Part shown: in pieces, positions 11,384 through 23,160 of the stretch
Numbering within the stretch: the stretch's first letter is position 1
Layout: each line of letters opens with the position of its first letter
DNA from: Ascaphus truei
Taxonomy: Eukaryota > Chordata > Amphibia > Anura > Ascaphidae
Direction of reading: 5' to 3'
DNA length: 64,000 nt
NCBI GenBank assembly: GCA_036426205.1
Contig: CM071573.1
Location: forward strand, 45,988,500 to 46,052,499
Notes under the pieces: generated by a model
Database searches by the model: none
Told to the model about the DNA's origin: nothing
The model's input: the letters and a program-made list of their open reading frames with translations, nothing else
Made by a program: the position numbers and the translations under genes

Positions 11384-11401
11384 TGGTGTCCGAAGTGGGA
11401 C
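11384..11401 (+). promoter_or_regulatory. Primer binding site, tRNA-Leu-like
   Basis: TGGTGTCCGAAGTGGGAC begins two bases after the LTR. From my knowledge of tRNA-Leu primer sites it matches at about 15 of 18 positions. The same 18-mer is present in element B at 31950-31967 (complement). Confidence 0.65.
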
Positions 11402-12195
11402 GAGAGGTGGTCTTTGAAGTTAGAAGGGACCGGAGATTTGTTCTGTGAAATTTTTTATGCTTTTTGCCTACAAACAGTCTGAGCAACTTTTAAAAAAAAA
11501 AAACTCATGCAGCATAGATCAGAGTTAAAGTGATACACACCACTGCACTGAAACTTACAAAACCACAGATGTACTCTTTACCCAATCCTAAGAGGAGAGA
11601 GAGAGAGACTGCTGAAGCAGGTAAAACCTTATTTGCCTATCACAATAAAGTGTAATATGGTCATTGAAATAGGGGGGTTGCATTCCAGCCATTGTCAGGG
11701 TTCAAGAAGTGAGTTAGCCCTTGAAAGGGATAGTCGTTTGTTATTTTCAAATGTTTAGCTGAAGCAGTGAATACAGATGGTGACCCATGAGCGGTACTGA
11801 TTCTGCAATTAAAGGCTGCCACACCGCATAGGACTACCAGTTGTGAATGGAGTATATGCAGAAAAATGTGAAAATTGATGCAAGACTGTGCTGAAGCAGG
11901 GGAATTTTCAGTAAACAAGTGCTGAGGGTAAAATTGCCTACTAGAAAAAAAAGGAATTGCTGAACGGTATAAAAGGTATCCCAAAGTGTGAAGAGTGAAT
12001 GTCATAATACCCAAAGTTGAGACTGAACTCAAGCAGAAAACCACATTATTTGGCTGAAGCAGAGAGATTGCACCTAGCAAGTAAATGGTGTAAAGCAAAC
12101 AGAAGTTTTTACCTAGCAACTACACATTCAGCATACCTAATGAGAGATTATACCTAGCAAGTAAATGGTGTAAAGCAAATAGACGTTTTTACCTA

Positions 12196-12591
12196 CTGCA
12201 CCGACACACTTTATTCGAGCAAATACCCGGTATGTACCTGGCAGATACCTGGAATGCGCCGCTCCTCACCTCTGACAAGCCCCGTTGCATTTGCCTTCCC
12301 AGCCTGGGTTCATGCCTGGCTGACGGGCGGCTGATCTGTTAAATGATAATGATTAGGATTTAATAGGCTGCAATGCTTCGCGTGTCTACCAGATGGCATA
12401 AATTCATGAATTGTAATGCAGTATATATATATGTACTGTGCAGTATTGCAGCCAGCGGGAATAAAATGCTTCAATCCCTGCCGGAAAATAACTCAATGCA
12501 CTCGGGCAGAAAACAGTCACAAACCTCAATACACCCGGGTATACCCGAATTCGTGGGACTAGCCGAGCTCGAATAAAGTGTGTCGCCAGTG
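12196..12591 (+). mobile_element. 396 bp TA-targeting MITE, copy 2, nested in element A
   Basis: Same family and orientation as 7914-8310. It is flanked by TA at 12194-12195 and 12592-12593. The homologous position in element B (TA at 31146-31147, within GTTGCTAGGT) is uninterrupted, which proves a TA duplication and that insertion followed the split of the two element lineages. Confidence 0.9.
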
Positions 12592-12685
12592 TAGCAACTG
12601 CACATCTTGTTCCTGATGAGAGAAAATGCATGCACAGTACTGCTGATATTGTAAAACTTATCCAAGAAAGAAAAAGTCTACAGAG

Positions 12686-15340
12686 ATGCCTGTGAGAGCT
12701 ACGACCTCTACAAGCAAAATATGCCCATCTGTAGGACTACCACAATTGGGGGTTCTAGCAAATACAGTGGCAACAGCTGCAATAGCGCCTCCTGAGGTCA
12801 GGAAGAAAATTACACCTGATAGCCTAAAAATGGAGGACAGGATGCAGCGTTCCTGTAATGAACCCTACCCCACGGAAGAGTGGCCCTTCCAGTCCAATAA
12901 AGAGGAAGACATCTCTTACGGGGAACCCGAACCGAGTCACACCCACAAAACACCCCAAGAATGGTGGGGGTGCCTGAACTCGGCACGAACAGAAAAGACC
13001 GCTCCCTTTGACGAATATGATCATCAGGAGAAAGAGCGGGAGCAGTGGATCAGCGAATATTTCCGTCAGCTATTACAGTTGCAAGAAAAGCCGGGTGGAT
13101 CCAGTGACGCTGCTAACATTTCAAATAAAGGAGACCCCAGTATTCCTGATGGGACGGAGTCATCCAAAACAAAAAGGTGGAAAAAGAAAAGCGGTTCTTC
13201 ACTTACCGTGGAAGGAACAGACACGTCCGCAGATCCTGTGGAGGAAAAGGGGGACCGAGTTGCCCTGCAGCATAGAGAAAATGGAGAATTTGTCCCGCGG
13301 TTAACCGAATATCCAGAGGGCCCAAGGCAGAAGTCGTGTACCCCAAAGAAGTGTCTGTCCGGTGCCAACAGTGAGGAACCCTCAACCAACCATCCCAGGG
13401 AAGTGGAGCCGGAACCAGTGAGTGACGATCCCTTGACCAGCCCTGAAGATGCCCTGAAAAATGCCAGGCATGACGGTGATATGCTCCGTGAACAATTGAA
13501 ACGAAAGAAAGATGATTACGCGGAGCTACTGAAAAATAACGTGAAGCTACAGGAATATGTGCTCGCAATGTACTCTGCAGCCAGGACAGAATTGGACGAT
13601 CTCAAGACTGAGCTAGAACCTGCAAACGCTACTATTTCCGGCATGGATGAAAAGCAAAGCCAATCTGATAAAATGATGACTAAGCTGAAGCGGAAGTATG
13701 AGGAGGCACTAAAGCAGATGACAGTCTTTCAGCAAGAGGTTCACACTCTTCGCTTAGAGCTGAATGCCTCACAACAGGAGGTCAACAATGTCCGGACAGA
13801 GGTGGACGTATCTGAGAAAGAGGTTCAGACACTCCGCACAGCACTGGATGCCTCACATCATGAGACCAACAGCTGCCGCACAGATCTGGAAGTTTCCAGA
13901 AAGGATCTCCAAGTCTCTCAGAAGGAGCTTCAGACCCTCAACCTAGAGAAGGAAGTCTCACGCCAGGAGACTGTCATTCTCAAAGCAGATGTGCGTAAAT
14001 GGAAGGAGGACTGCACAGAGGCCCTGAATAGTACAGAGACTGAAAAAGGAGAAAATTCAAGATTAAAAAGAGAAAACTTAAAACTGAAAGAAGAAAATTT
14101 TCAGTTGACAGACGAAGTCAAGGAAAAGAATGAAAAGTTACACGAGTTTAAGGAAATAAATAGACTTTTGGAAGGTGAGAAGTTTGAAGCAGAGCACCGA
14201 CTGCAGAACCAACTGCAAGGTCTGCGTACGCACCTCAAGTAGGCCGAGGAGAAGCAGCAAACTCTGCAGGAAGAAAATCTGCAGGCTGTTAAAGAAATTC
14301 AAGTGCTGCAGGAACGTCTGATGACCCAGTATATCCCTGCAAAGCAGCATGAGAAACTGAAGGCTACCCTGAGCATCACCAAAGCATCGCTAGAGGCCAA
14401 GCTTAGAACCCAGGTGACCCAGCACAAAAAGTGAGCACAAGAAGTTCCAGAAACTAAAACAAGTAACTGTGGCCAGAGCAAAGAAATTCATAGTGCTTCA
14501 CAATGCAATAAAAATGTGGAAGCAAGCTCAGAGAAAGCAAAGCGTGCAGATAAATTCCCTGAGAAGAGACTTGCAAGACGCACTCAAAAAACAGGGATCT
14601 CCCGCGGATGAGATTACAGTCCTACAAGGACAAGTATTGACCCTGACTAAGCGTCAGTATCCACAGCCTCAAAAACCCATGAAGACAAGGGTACAGTGAG
14701 AGCTGGGAATACCGCTCATCTGAAAGACAAGGTTGCCAAATTTGAACCACCTAAACAAGCACTAGCAAAACCTTCAGCCACCCAACAGGCAACAAAAGAA
14801 GGTACACGTGCTGAATCAAAACCAGAAGAATCCTTAGCTGATGAAGCTGAAAAGATGGGATATTCTCTGGAAGTGGGTGTGGAATTACAACTTAACCCCA
14901 AAGAGGCTGAACTAGCAACCCCATTGAGTGGGAAAAGGGCAGAGAGACAGCTTCAAGAGCGGAAAACTCAAATGGCTGTTTTTAAATGCTCTGCAACTGC
15001 TGCCATACAGTATGCCTACAGTAAGACGAGCACCCGAAGCGAGGGAAATCTCATGACCGCGCATGTAGCAAAAAGACTATACTTAGAAAAAGTCCTCCTC
15101 GAGCGACTGAGGAGTGCTGATCTCAAGCACCTTCAGGAGGAGACACGAATAAACTGGAGAAAGGGCTCCAATCCCAGCAGGACTGAGGGTTCTCTTCCTC
15201 CACCCACTCTCATTCAAGTCACAGAGATATCTAGAATGAGAGTGGAAGGATGGGCTTTGGCCATGGTAAGCCCAAGCTTCCCACAAACAGGGGAGGTATG
15301 TAACAGGGGAGTTATCCCTGTTCAGGTAATGTACCTCTAA
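12686..15340 (+). pseudogene. Coiled-coil protein gene of LTR element A, broken
   Basis: An open frame from ATG 12686 runs 518 codons to TAG 14240-14242. The homologous codon in element B encodes Glu or Lys-type coiled-coil sequence, so this stop is premature. Homology continues beyond it, through a frame change near 14430, into frames 14469-14699 and 14696-15340. The first ~200 residues are acidic and low in structure (EWW, HQEKEREQW). Residues ~240-518 are a long coiled coil containing several 14-residue units of the type VxTLRxxLxxSxxE. The C-terminal part is Lys/Gln-rich with no cysteine knuckle. I do not recognise the protein. It sits where gag would be, but could equally be a captured host coiled-coil gene. 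Copy A lacks 63 bases (21 residues, 1.5 units) present in B between SRK and LQVSQK. Confidence 0.75.
15286..15298 (+). promoter_or_regulatory. Polypurine tract of element A
   Basis: ACAGGGGAGGTA directly precedes the TG of the 3' LTR, the position used to prime plus-strand synthesis. It is conserved in element B at 28374-28386 (complement). Confidence 0.65.
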
Positions 15341-15874
15341 TCCAGCAGTGTGGTGGTTAACTGCTGGTAGTCAATTAACAAACACCACCTGCCTGATTAG
15401 ATGGCTTGGAAAAGCCTTTCTTTTGAGACAGGAAGTGAGACTCCTTAGCTCACACCTGAGCTGAACTTGGAGACAAACAGTCTTGAGCCCTGCCAGAAGA
15501 AACAGCAGAGCTGCTTTCAAGACACAGGGGAAACTTCTAAACCCGGATGCTGACACACCCTGAGGAAAAGAGAGTTGAACCAGGGACAGAGAAGATTTTC
15601 CCTCCAAACCACAAGGAACAGATAAGACTTTCATTTATGAGACTTTCTATATCTGCTTATTTCATGCTATATGTTTGGGGCTGGGAGACATGCTTATCTA
15701 AGGGAGTTGTGAACTGCATAGTATTTCACTAGAAATACTCCCAAGTTAATAGAAGCTTTGTTTACCCCTTGTTTGGATGGTTTCCTGATGTTAATGAAAC
15801 AGGCGCAATAAAAGGCTTATTTAATTTCACTATAATCAGTCTCCCTTGCATACTTCTGTGAGCATCCGCCTACA
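15299..15874 (+). repeat. 3' LTR of element A
   Basis: A 576 bp near-identical copy of 10808-11381, followed by TATAT. Confidence 0.9.
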
Positions 15875-16157
15875 TATATATTAAGCAGACTTCTTGCCCC
15901 AGGATTGCACCAATTTTGCCTTGATATATACCCCCTACATGGCCAGAGATATATTTCTATTTTAATGTGTCTTTGGTGATGGTAGAAATGAAATAAGGTC
16001 CTGGCTATCGACACCTTTTAAATAATACAAAAAACAAAGTGGCAATAAATAAAAATATAACCATGCTCGCAGATCAGCAAGATGTGTCATAGAATGCACT
16101 TTCGGCATCTTAAAAAGTAGGTTCCAGTGCATTATAGTATTCAGCAGAAAAGTTTAT
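15875..16157. other. No gene seen
   Basis: Flanking AT-rich DNA downstream of element A. Nothing recognised. Confidence 0.5.
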
Positions 16158-16325
16158 TATGGCATGCTGTATGTAACATTGTAATGGCATGCTGTAAGTA
16201 ACATGCATGTAACATTATAATGGCATGCTGTAAATAACATGCATGTAACATAATGGCATGCTGTAACATTTATGTAACATTATAATGGCATGCTGTAACA
16301 TGTATGTAACAATATAATGGTATTC
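16158..16325. repeat. ~36 bp minisatellite (ATGGCATGCTGTA)
   Basis: Five copies of ATGGCATGCTGTA separated by variable AACATGCATGTAACATTATA-like spacers. Confidence 0.85.
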
Positions 16326-16972
16326 TGAGCCTTGCACAATATTGCTATAAGCCAGAGTTTAACTATTGAAATAGCTCCAAACTCATACCAAACCCGCCTG
16401 GTCCGCTCGGACCACGTGAAAAAAACTCAGAAGAAGGATGGAAATAGTGAGAGGGGTCACCCACACTGGTTTTTACATGTAAGCATTACAATGTTACCAG
16501 TGTCTTTTACATATGTAAAAACAAATAACAGACATAAAAGGTGGACATACTGTATGTATTTCAAAAAACAACATATTAACCTTTTAATGTAAATCACACA
16601 TGAATAGAAAGCTGCAATGTAATGTAGCTTTTAATGTTGGCTGACTTTTGAGCCATTGGAATAAGGAATGGATGTTGGGTGTTATTATGCAAAAATAGAG
16701 CACACACATTAACTATATAAAAAGGTTCATCTGTCATATACTAAGGATTCCATGTATAAAGAAAAGTTGTTCAGTTCATGGTTATACACCTGCCTGGAAA
16801 TAATGCCAAAAAAATAACATTCAACCAACATTTACAATATTTAGACAACCTTGTCTGAATTTAATGGCAACACTTTGATTAGTTTTTGTTTTTGAAATGA
16901 CCATGTACATTTCAAGCATGTAGCCTTTAGAAAAGCATTAAATATGTTTACATTTTTGGAGCACAAGATGTA
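16326..16972. other. No gene seen
   Basis: AT-rich, apparently single-copy within this window, with no supportable frame. Confidence 0.45.
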
Positions 16973-17160
16973 TGTATGTATGTATGTATGTATATCTTTA
17001 TTTATATAGCACCAAAAGTGTACTCAGCGCTTCACAAAATATACAGTACAGGGAATTATAATAATACAATAAACGCAGCAAAATCAGACCTTAGGAAAGG
17101 AAATCCCTGCCCCGAAGATCTTACAATCTAAGTGTTATGATGGGAGACTTGCAGAGACAG
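16973..17160 (-). repeat. LINE/SINE 3' tail, family A, plus (ATGT)n
   Basis: On the complement the tail reads TTAGATTGTAAGATCTTCGG, then GAAGCGCTGAGTACA and TGCTATATAAATAAAGATAT, ending in a (CATA)n run at 16973-16995. The same tail ends the L2-like LINE at 24062-24545 and part of 52140-52250. Confidence 0.7.
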
Positions 17161-17707
17161 CAGGTGAGGGAATAAGTGCTGTCGATGGCACTGCTTGGTC
17201 ACAATTGTTGGTAGGAGTGACTGTGGGTGTGGGATAAAAGCCATGAGTGCAGGCTATTGGGATACTTGATTTGTGGAGTGAGTTTTAAGGTTAGTCATTA
17301 TTAAATCAGAAGGTTAACACCATTAGCAAGGGAAGATATGGCAGGGAGACGTGGGTGAGAGCAGGTGTGTTTATGTCTCGGTACAGGATTAGGAGAGATA
17401 TCCCCAGCTGCAGGAAGGAGTAGATAGAAGGTGTGAAATAGAGGATTTGTGTGGGTGCTTTTTTATTGAGGTGTAAATAAGTTGTTGGGAAAGAGGTGTA
17501 TAAATAATGGTGCAGTGTATGGGCACAGGCATAGGTGGAGGGGAGGAGAGATGAAGACGTGGATTGGAGGGGTGTGGGGAAGTTGGAGAGAACAGAAGCG
17601 TTTACAAAGGCGTGGGGAAATAGTAAACAGAAACAAAGCAGTAGGGATGGCATGGTGAGATGCAGGAGGAGAGACTTCCCAGGTATTGGAGGATAGGAAG
17701 AGTACAA
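17161..17707 (-). repeat. Probable body of the LINE ending at 16973
   Basis: Contiguous with the family A tail. The complement has a 133-codon frame (17306-17707) rich in Leu, Ser, Thr and Pro with no motif I can name. It is tentatively assigned to the LINE because of position only. Confidence 0.3.
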
Positions 17708-18554
17708 ATTATCAGAGCATTTAGATAGTCAAGTTCTCACAGTTATAAAGTTGTTGACGCGTGAACTTTACCTAACACCAGATTCATAAAGTTAGGTTTC
17801 TCTACAACTTTAAGGCAAAACTTTTGGGAAGTGATAATCAAAACACATCTTATCATGCTTCTTTTTTGCATGATGTGTGCTTGGATTTTTCACAGATTTA
17901 TTGGATACATTTGGCTGCTTATGTAATGCAACAGCAGAGCTTTCTGTACATAATGTAACATGCTGGAAGTGTTTACGATGGATTAATCTCCAGATTTTAC
18001 ATCTTATTTTGGGGTCCTCTGTATGTTTGTTTTCCTCCTGTGTATGGGTATGATTGTAATGAACATTTAGCATTGTGTTGTTAATCTTATGTAATCCTTT
18101 TCCCATGCTCATAAGAATCTTTGAAAATCCATCTTTTTGGACACATTACATTTTTGACATTTTCTTTTCTACAGTATTATTTAGCATTTAAATAGTACTT
18201 ATGAAATCAATGTGAAATTGTTGTTGATTTTCTAGAATATTGCTAATTACAGATGAAAGCCTTGACTCATTACCCTCATTTCTATCTGCTATGTCTAGTG
18301 GTTCCTTTAACATATTGATTGATGTCCTCGTCTTTTCAGAGTTTCCAGGGGAAGAAGAATGAACATTTTCTATGCAAGATTGTTTGAAGCTATATTTTTT
18401 GTACACATTTGAAGTATATCTAAAATATTAAATAAAAAATATAACTATTAAAACACGTATATAAACATTATGCCCACCAATATATCTTATGATTTTTGGG
18501 GGAGTTTATAGTTGTCCTACTATGTAAATTCATTAATTGCAATTCTATGTTCCA
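17708..18554. other. No gene seen
   Basis: AT-rich sequence with short frames only. No repeat family recognised. Confidence 0.45.
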
Positions 18555-18839
18555 TTACCTACCGCAGACTCTCACATCCACCACCAGTTTAAGTTCTTTC
18601 AAAACTAAGGCTGTCTCACATTTTAATCTGGTCTGTAACGGTTACTGTACATACGCCTATAATATATATTTTCTTTAACTGTGCATGCAATGTCTTGTAT
18701 ATAATGTATACCCTGTTCATTTATGTAACTTTATTTGTAACCATGTATTATTTGTCTTAAGTCTGTGCCCAGGACATACTTGAAAGCGAGAGGTAACTCT
18801 CAATGTACTGTATTACTTCCTGGTAAAACATTTTATAAG
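18555..18839 (+). repeat. LINE 3' tail, family B (longest copy)
   Basis: The upstream part encodes SSFKTKAVSHFN, which resembles the extreme C-terminus of LINE ORF2 proteins (S-FKxxLKxxLF type). It is followed by a 3' UTR ending in CCTGGTAAAACATTTTATAA. It abuts the L1/Tx1 remnant. Confidence 0.65.
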
Positions 18840-18841
18840 CT

Positions 18842-20000
18842 TAAGAGGCCGCTGTGTCCGCTTCAGATCAACTAGGTCCTGGACAACGAATAGCAAGTCA
18901 TCAGCATAGGCTGACAAGACTACTCGCATGTTGGGCTCCAGCAGTACCAGCCCAATGAGCTTCTTCCTCCAGTAGAGAGAGGAAGAGGTAGGCAGCCTCA
19001 TCGAGAGTGCTTTGGCAACAATCTTACAGTCCATGCTGAGCAGCGAGACTGGTCGCCAGTTAGAGATTTGGCAGAGATCCCCCTTCCTCGGCAGCAGATA
19101 CAGTACTACCCACCAATACGAAAAGGGAATCTCACCAGTCATGAAGGCTTCGGCCAGGACCTTGGTGAAATCAAGTCCCAGCACCTACCAGAAAAACTGG
19201 AAGAACTCCACAGTCAATGGGAACTGAAGCCAATACCTTCCACCCTCACTGAATGAGGGAAGCCTCTTCCATAAGACCCTGCATGGATTGGTCTGGATCG
19301 AGTTCAGAGAGAAAAGGCCTACGTAGAACCTTTGGGCTCTGTCCCGGATTCTCTCTGGGTCCATCAGAGGGGAACCGTCCTCTGCCAGTAAGCTGGTGAC
19401 ATGTTTACAGTTTCCCCTCTTTTTCTCCAGTGTGTAGAAAAGGCATGACTCGTGACCCATCTCCCGAAGGAACTGGACGCAGGAGAACATACGTACGCAC
19501 CACAAGCTCTCCGATCTTCCAAGTCTTGGAGGGCGCACTTCCTTTCTACGTATGAACTCTGCAGGTATTGGTCCCCTGGCACAGACAGCCACTTCTTGAG
19601 ATTGCGCACTTCCCCCCTAAGGGCCTCGATCCCACCATTGCTCTGTCTTCTAGCAACTTTGGCGTGCTCCTAACACACAAGGTGCAGGCAAACCTTGCCC
19701 ATGTCCCACCACTGCTCTATCATGGCAAAGTCTGCCCTGCAACCTCTCCACGCCATCCAAAACTCCCAGACCGACGTCGCAAACCCCTTGCCCTCCAACA
19801 ATGTATTGTTAAAGTGCCAATAGTTGGCCGAGGGTGCTTCTGGTAGTAGCTCCGCCATCACAGATGCACAATTGTAGTCAGAGAATGGTGCCAGCTTAAT
19901 GGCACTGGACTGGCTTCATGACAGGCTGTGGTTGGATAAATACAGTCTGTTGATCCGGGACCAGGACATCCATTCACCCCACACTCTAACAAAAGGTGAA
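18842..20000 (-). pseudogene. L1/Tx1-type LINE ORF2 remnant (endonuclease end to RT start)
   Basis: Read on the complement, fragments appear in the correct ORF2 order. An endonuclease C-terminal segment lies near 19860-19990 (SRINRLYLS, then IKLAPFSDYNC). A linker with NYWHFNNTLLE and EFWMAWRG is at 19690-19850, LEKKRGNCKHVTSLLAEDG at 19380-19450, and the RT start LPRKGDLCQISNWRPVSLL with the following DCKIVAKALSMRL at 18990-19100. A displaced SAYADDLL box, the catalytic YADD of RT, follows at about 18890-18920. The spacing between NWRPVSLL and YADD is far too short for an intact RT, so an internal deletion is likely, and there are frameshifts. This LINE type was first described from Xenopus, which supports an amphibian or fish source. 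Confidence 0.85.
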
Positions 20001-20487
20001 ATCAGCGGATACCCTTTCTCCCCCCTCTCCCCCTTTCTCCCTCTTCACCTGCTCTCGGTGAGATGGATGGAGTGTGTGGAGAGCCTTTACATCACTGCCA
20101 TCAGCTGTTGCTCTCAGTGAGATGCTGGTCAGTGTAGAGTAAAAATCTGTGTGGTTTACAGCGGTTAAAACAGGACTCACTGCTAAAGTGAGTCCTTATC
20201 CATCACCCCTTAAGAGATGCTGGTAAGCGTAAGGATATTCTCTGGGCACTGTGCTTCTTTTTCTTTTATAAATGGTCTTTTGGAATTGGTTGTCCAATAG
20301 AAGCTGCTAAGCCTCTTCTATTTTGTATTCCTTTCCCCAATATACTTACCCTTATTAAACGAATAATAATTGTTTGTCCTGATCAACATTTAGTCATATA
20401 GACTTCCTTATGGGATTAATTCCCACTAAACACAGATATTACTTTATCACATGCATAGATTTTGTGCTGATATATTTCATGTATATT

Positions 20488-20529
<42 letters not shown>

Positions 20530-20615
20530 GTATATATATTATATATATATTATATATCCTATAAATATTATATATATATATACTATATATCGTATATCTA
20601 TATATATTATATAAT
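20488..20615. repeat. (GT)n then (TA)n-rich microsatellite
   Basis: About 17 GT units are followed by GGGTGGGTGTG and irregular TATATA blocks. Confidence 0.9.
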
Positions 20616-21494
20616 TATCCACATTATGTACGTTTTGAGCCTAATCAGAGAAAATAGAAATTATTTGTAAGGAGAGTAATCACTATGTGGTTTAGTCAAC
20701 AGCACACTCATTTTCTTTGTCAATCATCCGAGAATCCCTGATGTTTATTGACCCTGCAGTTATTGCCACCCGTGTACTGTAATAACAAACCAGCTTTCTA
20801 TTTTCAGCCCCATAAAGCAGGCTGATACTCTACCTTCTCTGGGCTCCGTTTCTGCATTGAAACCACTAAAGGTCAACCCTCATAGCAGCACATTTAATGT
20901 AGCCCATATGCTAGGTCAGCTGTCAAAAGAATACAACATTTACAGCTAAAATAATTAGGCAGGTTGGATGGGTCAGCTTTTCCTTTTCAGAAGAGGATCA
21001 ACAGATAATATGAGGTTTTTTTTTAGATAAAGAAAAAGAGATGGCATTTCTGGATACGCTTTAATGTAAAAAAAACAAAAAAACAAACAATGTTAGAAAT
21101 ACATGTTCTTTAAATCTAGAAATCTGAGGATTTGAGAAAGGCTTTTCAATGTGCCTTTATGATGCATTACAACACAAGAAAATGTCTCCATGATGTACAG
21201 GTGGAATCATAAAGATAACAAAGACAAATTCAGTTAAATGAGGTGCATCGAGGGCAGCTGTCCGAATGCATAATCACACCTGTTTGGAAGGAATAAATAT
21301 AATGTTTCCTGCTTAAGCTATGTTGGTGTTTCCCTGGCAATGGTTTGATGTCCCTGTGCGGCTACTGATGAACCTTTAACGTTATGACATTGTTGTGTCA
21401 CTTGGAGGTGGGTTGTCTGGCCTGAGGCCCTGGGACAAGCGTTTTGAATGCAGCATCAGCAATGTAGTAACAAAGGTGGGAGAGGGAGTAAGGC
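20616..21494. other. No gene seen; apparently non-repetitive
   Basis: No internal match elsewhere in the window and no supportable frame. Moderately balanced composition. Confidence 0.4.
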
Positions 21495-21650
21495 GCATTA
21501 TACCTTTTATTTGACCGACAAGTAGTTGAAATGTTACAAGCTTTCGAAATCTCTAACCGTCCTTCCTCAGGTATGGCAGAAATACAGAAACACAAAATGA
21601 TATATAAACGGTTTGTTAGAGGGATATCTGGTTGCAATGGATGTAGACAG
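21495..21650. repeat. Dispersed repeat with CTTTCGAAATCTC...CCTCAGG core
   Basis: Shares the layout ACCTTTTATTTGACC, ACAAGCTTTCGAAATCTC, CCTTCCTCAGG with a diverged copy at 35695-35830 next to a Penelope-like remnant. A weaker match lies at 50560-50625. Confidence 0.5.
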
Positions 21651-21689
21651 GAAGTGGGAAATAAGATAAGGTGGAAACAGCAAGGAATT

Positions 21690-21990
21690 CTCCCACAATG
21701 TGTCTTGGTTCAGACGGCGCGAGTGCCAAATTCAAACCAATGGAGACCAATGTGCATAGTGCGCATGCACGAGTGCTGAGGCAACAGATGCATGGCGATA
21801 CAAACTTGTTTGTCTTTGCCACGCAATGGCAGAGTCACGTGAACGGTTCGCCCAATGTGGGCGAACCAGCTCCGAGATGTCACGGCAACTCCCTCCAACA
21901 CGTCCCCGATATGCCTCCCTGTTGCCTCTGCCTGCAGGACAGAAATCTCTCCTGCTACAAACGAGAGTGACGCCGTGCAAACGCGCGCAC
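21690..21990. mobile_element. CpG-rich DNA-transposon fragment (family of 27683-32837)
   Basis: Contains TTGTTTGTCTTTGCCACGC and GTGGGCGAACCAGCTCC blocks that also occur, diverged, at 32660-32740. High CpG content and GCGCATGC motifs. No coding frame. Confidence 0.45.
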
Positions 21991-22194
21991 GCATAAATAC
22001 ACTATGTACGCGGCCATAGATGCTTCAAAGTGCCTCAGTTTGGGAGTGCAACATTGCAGCTTTTAATTGTCCTTTATTGAGTAACAGCATTCTGCTGTCT
22101 AGTATGTGCTTCTTGTTTGTTGTACGAGCAGATGAATGCTCTCCCAAAATAGATTTTTCAAAGCTATAAATATATGCGATTGTATATATAAATA

Positions 22195-22233
22195 TATGTG
22201 AGTGTATATATATATATATATAAATATATGTGA

Positions 22234-22277
<44 letters not shown>
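22195..22277. repeat. (TA)n/TATGTGAG microsatellite
   Basis: TA alternation interrupted by AAATATATGTGAGTG units. Confidence 0.9.
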
Positions 22278-22281
<4 letters not shown>

Positions 22282-22589
22282 TTATACTACTTACAGCCTC
22301 CTGCAAACAACTACAAGCGGACCCCACTCATATTGTGGGGTCGGTTCCAGGTCCCCGACGAAAAGCAAAAAGCGGAACAGATTTTTTGTGTGCAGAGCGC
22401 ATAAATGCTATGTTCACCGGCAATATCCCGTCCTCCTCCCTCCTACTCCGTCCCAGAATTCATCATTCCGCACATGCGCGGAGTCGGGCGGCCCCTTCTG
22501 CGCATGCGCGGAAACATGAAAAATACATGGGTGAAGTCAGGAAACAGTACCGCCGTACTAGTAGAACAACGAGAAGTGGAACGCCAAGA

Positions 22590-22960
22590 AGCGGAACGCC
22601 GAGAACCCGGACCCTACTGTACTCACATTCCTATTTATACAGTTACGCTCTTTAGCAGGTGATATTGAACTCAACCCAGGCCCTCCTTTTTCAACTCAGT
22701 CCCATAACCCTAAGAATGCCCCTTTCAAAAACGACTATCTGTCGCTCATGTAAATATCCGGAGCCTGTTGCCCAAACAGGATTAACTAAGGGCATAGTGC
22801 CTTATGCATAAACCCAATGCCATTGTTCTCACAGAAACATGGCTAACCCCTAAAACCCTCAATGCAAAGCTGTGGGGTCTTATCACACCAAAAACATAAT
22901 TAAACATTCAAAACTGCGCAACCAAGGCCTGCTACATCTATAGCAGGTAAAACAAAGGCT
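22590..22960 (+). pseudogene. LINE (L2/CR1-like) ORF2 start with 2A-like motif, decayed
   Basis: The plus strand encodes LAGDIELNPGP at 22652-22684, an exact D-(V/I)-E-x-N-P-G-P 2A-like peptide. It is followed by PPFSTQSHNPKN and a decayed endonuclease start (YLSLM at about 22738, then NPMPLF and SQKHG matching the TETWL region). 2A-like sequences are known near the N-terminus of some L2/CR1-clade LINE proteins. Stops and frameshifts begin after about 30 codons. The fragment is truncated downstream and followed by unrelated sequence. Confidence 0.65.
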
Positions 22961-23160
22961 GTTTGAACAGCATATTGTATCTGTGCATTAGGCTTTATCC
23001 ATCTTGTGTAAACGTGTTCATTTCTATTTTCTTCAGGTCTGTTTTATTCTTCTAAATCTTTATTTAGAGTTAAAGCAGCAGAAATACATCTCAGTTCAGT
23101 TGCACATACAGATGCAGCGGCTGTTATCCGAGCATTTACCTGGGTACATTTAGCGTTGTG
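22961..23160. other. No gene seen
   Basis: AT-rich sequence between the LINE fragment and a palindromic-family half copy. Confidence 0.45.

Larger units (their letters stand above)
10808..15874 (+). mobile_element. LTR element A: non-autonomous retroelement with coiled-coil ORF
   Basis: Complete structure: 5' LTR 10808-11381, tRNA-Leu-like primer site 11384-11401, one protein-coding region, purine tract ending at 15298, 3' LTR 15299-15874. It is flanked by TATAT on both sides (10803-10807 and 15875-15879), weak on its own because the flank is TA-rich. The internal 3.9 kb holds a 0.4 kb MITE and a decayed coiled-coil gene. I find no Asp protease, no RT motif, no RNase H, no integrase and no CCHC knuckle. 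By eye the two LTRs differ at about 3% of sites, so the insertion is moderately old. A sibling copy lies inverted at 27756-32586. Confidence 0.9.
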
